Shown here piece by piece: positions 1-8,654 of a stretch of DNA of 64,000 bases (the first letter of the stretch is position 1; the number at the start of each line of letters is the position of its first letter). The notes under the pieces are model-generated. The model was not told the DNA's origin, did not search any database, and saw only the letters and a list, made by a program, of their open reading frames with translations. The stretch is from Drosophila pseudoobscura (taxonomy: Eukaryota > Arthropoda > Insecta > Diptera > Drosophilidae): NCBI RefSeq assembly GCF_009870125.1, contig NC_046681.1:6461001-6525000 (forward strand). The letters are read 5' to 3'. Position numbers and translations under genes: made by a program.

Positions 1-248
1 TAGTCCTTCGCCTGGTGGCCATGACGCTTCTGGCCGCCACCATCACCGGGGCCCTCCTCGTCACTGTCGTCCGCCCAAATGCCTAGAAAGAGGTTTTTTC
101 TTGAGGATTTTTTGAAACCAAAAGAAAGAATATCTTTACCATAAATCTGTTGATGTTTGCTGTGGCGCCCCCGTGGTCTGTTTGTGTTGAACTCATTGTC
201 CAAATCGTAGTCGGTGATCTCAAAGCGCTCGTACTCGTTGTCCGACAT
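1..248 (-). CDS. sip1: sip1 / TFIP11 homologue, N-terminal part (partial)
   Basis: Reading the minus strand, exon 1 is 248..140 and exon 2 is 82..1, continuing past the window edge. The intron 139..83 has a GTAAAG donor and a TTCTAG acceptor. Exon 1 starts MSDNEYERFEITDYDLDNEF, and exon 2 continues with GIWADDSDEE and an acidic, Gly-rich run. This is the N-terminal signature of the TFIP11/Sip1 family (in human TFIP11 the similar FEITDWDLQNEFN). The family is nuclear, usually carries a G-patch, and helps the helicase Prp43/DHX15 take the post-splicing spliceosome apart. Fly Sip1 was first named as a septin-interacting protein. Only about 63 residues are visible, so the G-patch cannot be checked. 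The start is supported by family alignment and by a DRE promoter site about 115 bases upstream. Confidence 0.9.
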   Translation of the reverse strand, partial: MSDNEYERFEITDYDLDNEFNTNRPRGRHSKHQQIYGKDILSFGFKKSSRKNLFLGIWADDSDEEGPGDGGGQKRHGHQAKD

Positions 249-361
249 TGTTTAGGCGCTTGAATATTCTAATAAATTAATTGCGAAAATATGTAAACAA
301 GAAATTGGGCTCGGGAAATATTAGTGATGCGCAAGGAGAGAATATCATCATGTCTTGAGGG

Positions 362-369
362 TATCGATA
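362..369. promoter_or_regulatory. DRE promoter site for sip1
   Basis: A perfect palindromic TATCGATA, the binding site of DREF, lies about 115 bases upstream of the sip1 start codon. This is a usual place for it in fly housekeeping promoters. A related half-site cluster (TTATCG repeated) is at about 400-413. There is no TATA box here, which fits a housekeeping gene. That the site is used is inference. Confidence 0.6.
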
Positions 370-679
370 GTTGGAATAAACTAATATTGGTAACTTAGGT
401 TATCGTTATCGACTAGACTTATATTGGCGCAAGATTTAAACTATATCTATTAAAATAATTGGAATTAGACATAAAAAAATCTTAAGGTCGACAATTTAAT
501 TTAAGGATCGCCAAAATAATTAGCTTTAATAAACCAATAAATAATTTTAATTTTGTACGTCAGTGCTGTTTTGTAATACCAAAGTTAATTATTCTTCCTG
601 GTAGGAATTAAAATATCACAGTTTAATACATAGCCAATGATGCGTGAAGAAAGAAATTATATTTGACCATCTTCAAAGG
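370..679. other. AT-rich intergenic DNA, sip1 to peptide gene
   Basis: This stretch separates the sip1 promoter from the peptide gene. It is AT-rich with no open frame worth naming. I looked for clear kB-type immune sites and found none that match well. It presumably holds the upstream control region of the TATA-driven peptide gene. Confidence 0.4.
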
Positions 680-687
680 TATAAAAG
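680..687 (+). promoter_or_regulatory. TATA box of the small secreted peptide gene
   Basis: TATAAAAG lies 42 bases upstream of the ATG at 722. Transcription would start near 705-711, leaving a leader of only about 15 bases. Strong TATA boxes with very short leaders are typical of small secreted, highly induced or tissue-restricted fly genes. Confidence 0.6.
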
Positions 688-721
688 TCGTAAGAATTTA
701 TCATTCATCAACCGCCAAAAC

Positions 722-838
722 ATGAAGCTGGTACTGTTGGCCTTCGTCGCATTCCTGTCTATTGTCTACGGAAGACAGGTGGATCCGTCACCAGGAAAGT
801 GTGGTCCGTTTAGTCGGCGCGAGTGCACTATTAAATAG
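722..838 (+). CDS. 38-residue secreted peptide with one cysteine pair
   Basis: The ATG at 722 opens a 38-residue frame ending in TAG. I chose this start over an upstream non-ATG extension because it sits just after a TATA box and begins a signal peptide: MKLVL followed by an apolar core ending at VYG. Cleavage after Gly17 would leave a 21-residue basic peptide starting RQVDPSPG, with Cys27 and Cys35 able to form one small loop around GPFSRRE, and a C-terminal CTIK. The gene has no intron. Size and layout resemble fly host-defence or reproductive-tract peptides, but the cysteine spacing does not match the CXXC of the short Bomanins or any other family I can name. It lies between sip1 and a decayed copy of the sip1 start. 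Function is unknown. That it is a real secreted peptide gene is inferred from promoter plus signal peptide. Confidence 0.65.
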   Translation: MKLVLLAFVAFLSIVYGRQVDPSPGKCGPFSRRECTIK

Positions 839-1203
839 CTTATATCTGCTGTTTAGCATATGTTAAAAATATATTTAGCTTGTTTTAGCTTTATATGTAA
901 CTAAAAATTTGCTGCATTAATGGTAGCGGAACTAGTTGTGTCCGATGCTGCTTTTCTTTCCATTTCATGTCCATTTTCCATAGATCCAAAAAATTTCCGA
1001 TGATATTGTGGAAATGTTTAAATATTATTTTAGCAAATCCACCAATGCTAGCTTTCTAATTTAACTATGTACATTTTTTAATCCAATCCCAGAAGTGGGA
1101 TAGCAAGTGGCTATGGTAATATGTATAAAATGGGATTGACCTACAAAAATAATAATACTATAATCGCACTGAGATATGTTGTTTATTTTCACGTGAGGAC
1201 GTT
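839..1203. other. Intergenic DNA after the peptide gene
   Basis: The peptide gene's 3' end probably lies in the first 100 bases, which are AT-rich with TTAAAAATA-type sequence but no canonical AATAAA. No open frame or RNA gene is seen in the rest. Confidence 0.35.
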
Positions 1204-1280
1204 CGAACTGCCCGACATTGTTCGGGCTCTTAAATAATTAATTTGACTGCGCAAGGAGAGATTTTATCAGGTCTTAAGGT
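1204..1280. repeat. Decayed second copy of the sip1 start/promoter region
   Basis: Two blocks match the sip1 5' region in the same order and orientation. CGACATTGTT plus a GGC(G/T)CTT-type run corresponds to 243-270, and the exact 15-base GCGCAAGGAGAGA-type block at 1249-1262 corresponds to 329-342, followed by TTATCA and GTCTTAAGG against ATCATCA and GTCTTGAGG. About 40 bases between the blocks are missing from this copy. On the minus strand it keeps ATGTCGG but the sip1 reading frame is not continued, so it is a fragment, not a gene. Confidence 0.6.
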
Positions 1281-1663
1281 GTGCCACCAGACTAAATGGT
1301 TAAAACGTACACATTTTCTCGCTTTCGCATTGTAGCAAACGTGTAGTTAAAGTCATGTTAAAGTCATCACCATGTCATGAAATGAATTTAGTGGAAATTG
1401 TTGTGGACCGTTTTTGCTTAAACCTTATTTTATAAGCAATGCAATATAAATGAAAACTTAAATTTTACCGGTTTTGTAGGAAATTGGTTTAATAATCGTA
1501 TAATATTATGAGTTCAGATCGTCAGGCCTTAGCTGGGTAGTAATATTCGAGGGAAGATCAAAAACGAGGAATATGTATAATAGCACGAGAATTCGGCAGT
1601 ATATTTACGTTATATTTTGGTATATTTCTGAGAGTCGAACGGTATATTTAAACGATAAATCCG
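1281..1663. other. Intergenic DNA upstream of porin
   Basis: AT-rich sequence with no convincing frame. It leads into the porin promoter and may hold upstream control sites, but I can name none. Confidence 0.3.
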
Positions 1664-1703
1664 CGGTCACACTGGTCTATTAATAAATCCGCTGGTCACA
1701 CTG
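1664..1703 (+). promoter_or_regulatory. Paired Motif 1 (M1BP) core promoter of porin
   Basis: Two copies of the fly core-promoter Motif 1, CGGTCACACTG at 1664-1674 and TGGTCACACTG at 1693-1703, sit 29 bases apart. M1BP binds this motif at TATA-less housekeeping promoters with paused polymerase. The site lies just upstream of the noncoding first exon that splices to the porin start codon. Confidence 0.75.
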
Positions 1704-1794
1704 TTCGCAGAACTAATTTTTGTGGTCGTCGTTTAAAAGTCTCGTCGTGTTTCTGTTCCTCTTGAATTACCAACTAAACTAAAACTTATCCAAA
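1704..1794 (+). other. porin: porin 5' noncoding exon
   Basis: Sequence downstream of the Motif 1 pair ends at a strong donor, CCAAA|GTAAGT at 1794/1795. The porin start codon follows directly after an acceptor at 3770, so this exon is the natural leader. The exact 5' end is not determined; about 1705-1740 is likely. Confidence 0.55.
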
Positions 1795-2149
1795 GTAAGT
1801 ACAACTAGCTTAAGACGCTTTAAAGTACAATGCCAACCAGTAGGAAAACTCCACAAACAGCCGAGTGCAGATCGCCAGTGAAAGTGATTTCATAACCTCG
1901 AAAGGAAAAAAATTTGCAAGTACACACGCGCATTAGCCGCAAAGGGTTGTAGTTGTAGTTGTATTTGGATGGCTAGCTCGATGGGTGAAAAAAGTATTTA
2001 TCAGCTAATGAAAAATGCATCGAAGTATAGCTAGCTGATAAAAACTCATGGGCCAAACTAAATTGACGCCGGCCCACACACTCGCAAACGGACTCAGACG
2101 CACGAAGAGTTCATTGGCAGCAGCCGGCAAAGAGTGCTGGGAAACTGTA

Positions 2150-2159
2150 GTTACGTAAC
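2150..2159. promoter_or_regulatory. PAR-bZIP type palindrome in porin intron 1
   Basis: GTTACGTAAC is a perfect 10-base palindrome matching the RTTAYRTAAY site used by the fly clock and growth factors Vrille and Pdp1. Use in vivo is inference. Confidence 0.4.
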
Positions 2160-2376
2160 ATGTTCGCCACCAATGAATGAGTGCTCTCGTTTAAATTGTT
2201 TTGATCAATTTTGTTCGTTATCGCAATGTCACATCGCTCTTCGCTCGTTTTTATCAACATACATATTCTTGCTTTTCCTTATCGTTTTTTCCATTTGCTA
2301 GTGTGTGTGGGCAGGCTGTCATGTGAGGTGGAGGGGGCGTGTGATGCGGCAGTTTTAGTCCAGGTTCTGTTCTAAA

Positions 2377-2388
2377 AGTGACGTCACT
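2377..2388. promoter_or_regulatory. Perfect CRE palindrome in porin intron 1
   Basis: AGTGACGTCACT is a 12-base perfect palindrome containing the full CREB/ATF site TGACGTCA. Confidence 0.45.
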
Positions 2389-2859
2389 AAAAATCAATAG
2401 TTTTCCGTGACACCTTTTCGAGCGAAATTCTGTGTGATTGTAAGAAAATTGATTCTTTTCTGGTTATGCAATGAAGAGATGTAAGAGCCCTCTCTCCCCT
2501 TACCCCCCCATGTATAAGTTATTCGAAGGTCTAGCCCCTGAATCAAGGTCACATTTGAGATGCTGCTGTCCCGGGACCTCTTTTCTATGTGATTTTTGTT
2601 TCCATTGTTACATCACACGGCACCTGAATAGATCAGTTATTTCAGCATTTCCATATCTGTCCCATTTTCGGGAGGGCGCGTCTGCTCTTTCGTTGCTGGT
2701 CATTTCCCGTTTGGCTCTTGGCCATAAAAACTCGTCGTCGCTGTGCTTTTCATAATTCACGTTCTCGATTGCTCGCAGGTCCCAGTAGCAGGTCCGGTCC
2801 GCTCTCCGAAAGCCGTGCCCAATATTCGCACCATGACTGTGAACTGTTTGCTTGTTTCT

Positions 2860-2867
2860 TGACGTCA
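2860..2867. promoter_or_regulatory. Second full CRE in porin intron 1
   Basis: A second exact TGACGTCA, about 480 bases downstream of the first. Two complete 8-base CREs in one 2-kb intron are more than expected by chance. Confidence 0.4.
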
Positions 2868-3770
2868 CACGGAAATAGAAACGAAGGAGAGACCAAAGCA
2901 GAGACTGCAATTGTGCAGTTAGCTTCTGTGTCAATGATCGCTCGGCTGCTGCAGCGCTGCTCTGCCGGCTGACCAGCAATCGGTGCCAAAAAGGCAGGAG
3001 CATGGGGTAGAGCAGACCGCATATGGGAGTCTAACTGTAGTTCCAGTTACTACATCTCTCCTCTCGCCATTGGATATCCATTGTGTATTTAACCGTCGCT
3101 TTCATGGTACAATTTCTGTTAGCTGGAAGAAACGAATGAAGCTTCTCGATTTCTCATAACTAGACCAGTTTTTGTGTGGTGAAATTTCCACAAATCACTT
3201 CGCTTAGCTTTGTTACTGTGTGCGTCACAGCGATCAGACGCGACCCAAGTCTCGCTGGCTCTCTCTTACATTTTTGCGGCACTCTACAGCAGACGTGCGT
3301 TGACCTCTCCACTCATACATCAGCACATGCCGCTGAGGCTCTTCTTCGCCAGATCTCTGGCAGCCATGCTATGGTAGAATGCTGCCTTGAAAACGAATCT
3401 AAATTGAAATCAAACTTTTTGTTTATTTTCGCTGCACTAAATTGACATTTAGCCAAGTACAACGGGGAAATGTCTTGAAATCTTTTCACTTGTCTGTGCG
3501 CTGCCTCTGGGCATTCCGCATTCAGCTTTTCACTTTCCAATCGCAGCCGGCTATACATGTAGAAGGATTTAATTCCACAAAAAGTAATTTTCATCATGTA
3601 GCTGATAAGATTAGAATGGCCCGCTCCGTCCCGTTTCCATGAACACGGCAGCTTATCTAGCTTTCCGAGCAATAATTGTGCGGGAAAGTGAAATAATTTG
3701 CAATAAATGGCCCAGGCCCTTTTATCGATCATTCACAAGCTAATTCGAGTTCTCTTTGCAACCACTTCAG

Positions 3771-4758
3771 ATGGCTCCTCCATCATACAGCGATTTGGGC
3801 AAGCAGGCTCGCGACATCTTCAGCAAAGGCTACAACTTTGGTCTGTGGAAATTGGACCTGAAGACCAAGACGCCCTCGGGCATTGAATTCAACACAGCTG
3901 GCCACTCCAACCAGGAGTCGGGCAAGGTCTTCGGCTCCCTGGAGACCAAGTACAAGGTGAAGGACTATGGCCTCACTCTCACGGAGAAGTGGAACACAGA
4001 CAACACCCTGTTCACCGAGGTGGCTGTCCAGGACCAGCTGCTCGAGGGTCTGAAGCTCTCGCTGGAGGGAAACTTTGCTCCCCAGTCTGGGTATGCGACG
4101 CACGTGTTCTAGATGACCCCCAGACCCGGATTATTGACACTTTCTTTCCGAACAGAAACAAGAACGGCAAGTTCAAGGTTGGCTTCGGCCACGAATACGT
4201 GAAAGCCGATTCGGACGTCAACATTGATCTGAAGGGTCCCTTGATCAACGCCTCTGCCGTGCTGGGCTACAACGGATGGTTGGCCGGCTACCAGGCCGCA
4301 TTTGATACGCAACAGACCAAGTTGACCACCAACAACTTTGCCCTTGGCTACACCACCAAGGACTTTGTCTTGCACACATCTGTGTAAGTAAACAGTCGCA
4401 CCCACTGTCGCACGACTGGTTGTATAATCGACCTACTCTACTTTGCTTCTGCTTCAGGAACGATGGCCAGGAGTTCAGCGGCTCCATCTTCCAACGCACT
4501 TCGGACAAGCTGGATGTGGGTGTGCAGCTGTCGTGGGCCAGCGGCAACAGCAACACCAAGTTCGCCATCGGCGCCAAATACCAATTGGGCGACGATGCCA
4601 GCGTACGCGCCAAGGTGAACAATGCCAGCCAGGTGGGCTTGGGCTATCAGCAGAAGTTGCGTGATGGCATCACCTTGACCCTGTCCACGTTGGTCGATGG
4701 CAAGAACTTCAACGACGGCGGCCACAAGATCGGAGTTGGTCTGGAGCTGGAGGCTTAG
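3771..4758 (+). CDS. porin: porin, mitochondrial outer-membrane VDAC
   Basis: Coding exons 3771-4090, 4156-4383 and 4458-4758 give 282 residues, the usual VDAC length. The ATG follows directly after the acceptor of the leader intron. The protein begins [17 protein letters not shown], the N-terminal helix typical of VDACs, keeps the GLK motif ([10 protein letters not shown]) in the exon 2/3 region, and ends [12 protein letters not shown], a C-terminal beta-strand sorting signal. It is the general diffusion pore for ATP, ADP and small ions in the mitochondrial outer membrane. Intron phases are 2 and 2, and both sites recur in the two genes downstream, showing tandem duplication. The Motif 1 promoter suggests broad expression. 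Identity is near certain from close similarity to D. melanogaster porin. Confidence 0.97.
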
Positions 4759-4893
4759 GTCGACGATTTTCCCAATCGAGGAATATAGTTATCTAACATC
4801 CCCACACTCCCAACAACAACAACAGTAACAGAAAGAAAAGTAAAAGTAAAAGTGCAGAAACAACACCAAGCAAAGCAGAACAACAAATAAGCA

Positions 4894-4899
4894 AATAAA
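4894..4899 (+). terminator. porin: porin poly(A) signal, proximal
   Basis: Canonical AATAAA about 135 bases after the porin stop, in an A-rich 3' UTR. Confidence 0.5.
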
Positions 4900-5725
4900 A
4901 CTGTAAAAGATATTTTACGAAAACACCACAAAAGATACAAGAATCTTCACATTTAGCAAACGGTTTAGATCAGTTGCCAGAACTCCTCCGCCTCCACCTG
5001 CGCCACCGCCACCGCCTCCCGCCTCCATTTCCAACAATCCGTGCTCCACCAGAATCTGCAGAAGAGACACTGCCAACCAACAAAGCGAGCAAGGGTCGGG
5101 ACGGTCGGACGGTCAGTCGGTCGGTCAACCGTCGCTGGATGTAGTTTTGTTTAGTATGTACCATGAAAACTAGCTTATGTGTTGTTGGCAAAGAACAGAG
5201 AAAAATACATTTACCTATTAAACAAAACTAAAGTTAAAACAAACACTGTTGCTCGGAGCTTGACTTATTTGCAGTGGAGAGGGCTGCCACTGCCAGATCC
5301 CTGCTCCTATCCCTCAGAGGGGGAACCAGGACACACCCTACACAATTCTTAAACAATCTACATTTTGTTGTGCATTTACCTGAAAAGAAATAAAGCGAAA
5401 AGTAAGAAAACTATACGGATTCGAGGTGTGTGAACGTGATGGATGGCAAGGGATAAGTACCCCTGCAACCAGGTCGAATGTACTATAAGAAAGAGGAAGT
5501 AGGACCCCTACAGGCAGACCCCTATGTCTGTATATAATCTATTCACCTGACATCCTGTTGTCGTGGGCTCTATCATAGAGAGCCATGAATAGCAGCTCGT
5601 AATCATACAATCATCCTAATCTGGCACATCACAAATTTTTCAATAATTAATAGAATAGTTCGGTAAAAATTCGAAAACGCTTTCACTCCGTTAAACCTCA
5701 TCCATTGCAACTCAGTGCGTCTAAA
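4900..5725 (+). other. porin 3' region and upstream DNA of Porin2
   Basis: Holds the probable distal porin 3' UTR, with a second poly(A) signal AATAAA at 5389-5394. After about 5400 it is the upstream region of Porin2. A splice-acceptor-like TTGCAACTCAG lies 11 bases before the Porin2 ATG and resembles the porin acceptor TTGCAACCACTTCAG. Porin2 may therefore have a spliced leader. No clear TATA box is seen. Confidence 0.4.
5389..5394 (+). terminator. porin: porin poly(A) signal, distal
   Basis: AATAAA about 630 bases after the porin stop. It could end a longer porin transcript. Confidence 0.35.
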
Positions 5726-6745
5726 ATGGCACCGCCATCGTATCCTGACTTGGGAAAGCTGGCACGGGATCTGTTCAGGCGCGGCTACCATCCGGGTGTC
5801 TGGCAGCTGGACTGCAAGAGCATGAGCAGCCCGGGCATTGAGTTTTTCACCACAGGATTCGCCAGCCAGGATCACAGCAAGGTGGCCGGCTCCCTGCAGA
5901 GCAAGTACAAGATCGAGGACTCTGGTCTGACGCTGACGGAACGTTGGAATACTGATAGTTGGTTCTTTGGCGAGATCGTGCAGAAGGATAAGCTGGCCCA
6001 GGGCCTGATGTTGGGCCTGGAGGGCAGGTTCCAGCCAAGTTCTGAGTACGTATGGCTTTCGGACATTGGCTATTCCGCTCTCTAATTCATTCCCCCTACA
6101 GCTCCAAGGACGGCAAGTTCAAGCTGGGCTATGTCGAGGACCATTTCAACTTCCTCACTGACATGGGCATCAGCTCGAGCCCCATCATGAACTGCTCCCT
6201 GGTCTTGGGCCACAAGGAGTTCTTAGGCGGGCTTGGCTGCACGTTTGATTTGGGAGACACATCGCTCAGCAGCTGGAAGGTTGCCCTGGGCTGGTCCAAT
6301 GATAAGGCCACACTCCATGGCGAGCTGTAAGTTGGATCACTGTTCTGTCCAGCACTCGACAGTTGATACATGAATCTCCGACCTTGCTCTTTGCAGAAAG
6401 GATGGCGACTCCTGGTTAGCCTCGCTCTTCTACAAGCTCAATGACCAGATCGATGCCGCTGTAGAGCTGACCAAAACAGGCGGCGGCGGTGGCGGACCGG
6501 AGCCTGCAGAGGGTGAAGCAGAGCAGGCCGGCGGCAGCGACGTGACCGTCGGGGTGGGCATGATATATCGTCTTGAGGGCGATGCCCTCATCCGGGCCAA
6601 GATCAACAGCAAGGCGGAGCTGGGCCTGGGCTATGAACAGAAGGTGCGTGAGGGCATCACCGCCTCCATCTCGGCGGTCCTGGACGGGCGGAATATCAGC
6701 GATGGCAACCACAAGTTTGGCGTGGGCTTGGCCCTGGAGTGCTAG
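5726..6745 (+). CDS. Porin2: Porin2, VDAC paralogue with acidic Gly-rich insert
   Basis: Coding exons 5726-6045, 6102-6326 and 6397-6745 give 297 residues. The first exon is 320 bases, exactly as in porin, and both introns fall at the same places in the same phase. The start MAPPSYPDLGKLARDLF matches porin, and an upstream non-ATG extension is ignored. Family members form a beta-barrel pore in the mitochondrial outer membrane. In D. melanogaster this paralogue is testis-biased and was reported to be more cation-selective than porin. Odd feature: after residue 209 there are six glycines followed by a Pro/Glu/Ala-rich acidic stretch to about residue 229. This is roughly 15 residues longer than porin at this loop and explains most of the extra length. 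Confidence 0.92.
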
Positions 6746-6953
6746 AAGTGGTTGAAGTGGTTGAACTGGGATAAGGGTTATACAGTGGATCGAAATATAA
6801 TATTTAGCAGTTTGCGAGCATTTTACATTCCGATACATCAAACGGAGTAGTTTTGAACTGAATTTCAGGTTTTCCCGAGAGCATTTCAATTGCCAATCTT
6901 AAATTCACAAAATTTTAGTTTAATTAATTTGTTCGTTTTTAGCGTTAGACAAA

Positions 6954-8132
6954 ATGAGTCAAAAAAGGCTCAGTAGCATATTCCGGCGCAGAAGAGAGTC
7001 CAAAATAGAAAACGACGAAGAAGACGAGCCAGTACCCGAGGCCAAAACCGAACCGAGCTCTCAGGATAACAGCTCAAAAGCGCAAGATAAGCCAAAAGTG
7101 AAGGATGACGTAGAGATACTGACGGTGCCGGTGCCCGACGGCGAGATGCCCACATATTTCCACGTGGGTGGTGCGGCCAAGGAGTGTCTCATCAGGGGCT
7201 ACAAGTTTGGCGTCTGGCACTTGCGGTGCTCCTCTAAGACGGATAACGGCGTCGTCTTGAGCAGCTTCGGAGAGGGCAATCCCCTCTTGACTTCCGTTTT
7301 TGGAGGGCTCGAGGTTTTCAAAGAGTTCGAAAACTCTCACACGTCCCTCACCTGGGTAACCAGCAGCAACGAGTTTAGAGGGGAGCTCGGAGTTCGAGGT
7401 TTGGTGGCTGGCGGCATAGCCCACTCCATTCTGAGGTCAGCACTTTCCATGACGGATGAGTGAGTCTGCAATGCAAAATTGGCTGTCCGTGTCGACGCTT
7501 TTACATTGATTTTCCTTCAGACACCAGTTAAGTATAGGTTCAAGCTTGCTAAAAGCTGGCTTTATGCGCAGTCCTTTCAATATCGAGATAGTGGTGCCAA
7601 TTGTGAAGGAGCCCACGCTAATGGGATACGTCCTTGCGGCTCCTGCTGAGAACTGGCTTCTGGGCTACCGCACGGTCTACAGCGTCGCCGAGAAAGCATT
7701 CGACAAGCACGCCTTCTGCTTGGGATACAACAACGGGTCCACCGAAATGGGCCTCAAGGCGTAAGTTCTATTTTTGGAAAGGTCTCGACGTAATTTTCTG
7801 CTGACTGGTGTTTTTCCTCCCACACTCACAGGGAGAACTTCAAGGATCTGCGGGGCTCTCTCTTTCAGCGCATTGGCGAGAGCTGGGCCGTGGCTCTGAA
7901 AATGAACTTTTATGGCGAGGAGCAGCTAAAGAAGTTTGCCATTGGATGTCAGTACCAGCTGGGGGACGGATCGCTGCTGAAGGCCAAGGTTCGAGACGAT
8001 GGAAACGTGGGAGTGGTCTTTCAGACGAAAATTGGCGAAAACGTTGATGTGACGTATCATGTGGGCTGCGATGGCAAAGACCCGATTAGTGGTGAACATA
8101 AGATCGGTGCTTCATGGATTTTCAACTGTTAA
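6954..8132 (+). CDS. Third porin-like gene (CG17139/CG17140 type)
   Basis: Coding exons 6954-7435, 7521-7760 and 7832-8132 give 340 residues. Intron sites and phases match porin and Porin2, so this is a third tandem copy, but the sequence is much more divergent. It has an N-terminal extension of about 70 residues: first basic (FRRRRES), then acidic and Ser/Lys-rich. The barrel follows from about FHVGGAAKECLIRGYKFGVW. The C-terminal third keeps the pattern FAIGCQYQLGDGSLLKAKV and ends GEHKIGASWIFNC. In D. melanogaster two such genes, CG17139 and CG17140, sit beside porin; only one is present here. Whether it still makes an open pore is unknown. It shares the chromosomal order and direction of its relatives. 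Confidence 0.85.
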
Positions 8133-8643
8133 GTGTAGAAGTTATAATGTTTAAGATATCAAGAATGCAATAGTAAATTTTACGGCATAAACATGTGTGC
8201 ATATATATAAATTACAAAAATAATTAGACTGCTTAGAATTAGAACTGCTGTTAGGATGTTATCTTCTACTCGTCCAAATACTAGCTGCAACCATATAATT
8301 TTTAATGGTATATTAAAAAACATGGCGTACAATTTTGGCTCTCTCAAACCGTGCTTCCCAGCATAATTTCTTGCAATGGATTGCGTCTATTTATATCGTT
8401 CTCAATTATTCACATTTAAACATTTTCGCTTTCGCGCGCACCACTCGTATTCAGTCGATAGTATCGCTCTCCGGCTGCTCTCTTTGAAGCAGCTATTGGC
8501 TCTTTTCGAATCAGGTATTGAATCAACCATCATTCCATATTATTAGTATTCTTTTCGTAATCTAACTCAAGTTTTATCCTGTTTAAATAAAATGGGCTTC
8601 GTTTTCTCATTCGTATATTTACGAAATATATCTGAGGGTAAGA
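8133..8643. other. Intergenic DNA between the porin cluster and the LENG8-like gene
   Basis: The 3' end of the third porin gene has no canonical AATAAA close by; an ATTAAA is at about 8312. At about 8454-8466 there is a CGATA/TATCG inverted pair resembling split DRE half-sites. No coding frame is seen. Confidence 0.35.
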
Positions 8644-8654
8644 CGGTCACACTG
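8644..8654 (+). promoter_or_regulatory. Motif 1 (M1BP) site of the LENG8-like gene
   Basis: CGGTCACACTG is identical to the first porin promoter motif. It marks a probable TATA-less housekeeping start near 8660-8700, about 750 bases upstream of the start codon. Confidence 0.6.

Larger units (their letters stand above)
1795..3770 (+). other. porin: porin intron 1 (about 2 kb)
   Basis: Bounded by GTAAGT at 1795 and CACTTCAG at 3763-3770. Several overlapping frames occur on both strands (for example 2608-3003 and 3313-3732, both minus), but none looks like a known protein or has a promoter. It holds bZIP-type palindromes listed separately. Confidence 0.55.

Noticed and set aside
644-721. Upstream in-frame extension of the small peptide
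   Set aside because: It begins at a non-ATG codon and includes the TATA box. The ATG at 722 gives a clean signal peptide and is the better start.
2608-3732. Minus-strand frames of 131 and 139 codons in porin intron 1
   Set aside because: They overlap other frames, have no signal, domain or promoter, and lie in an intron with good splice sites.
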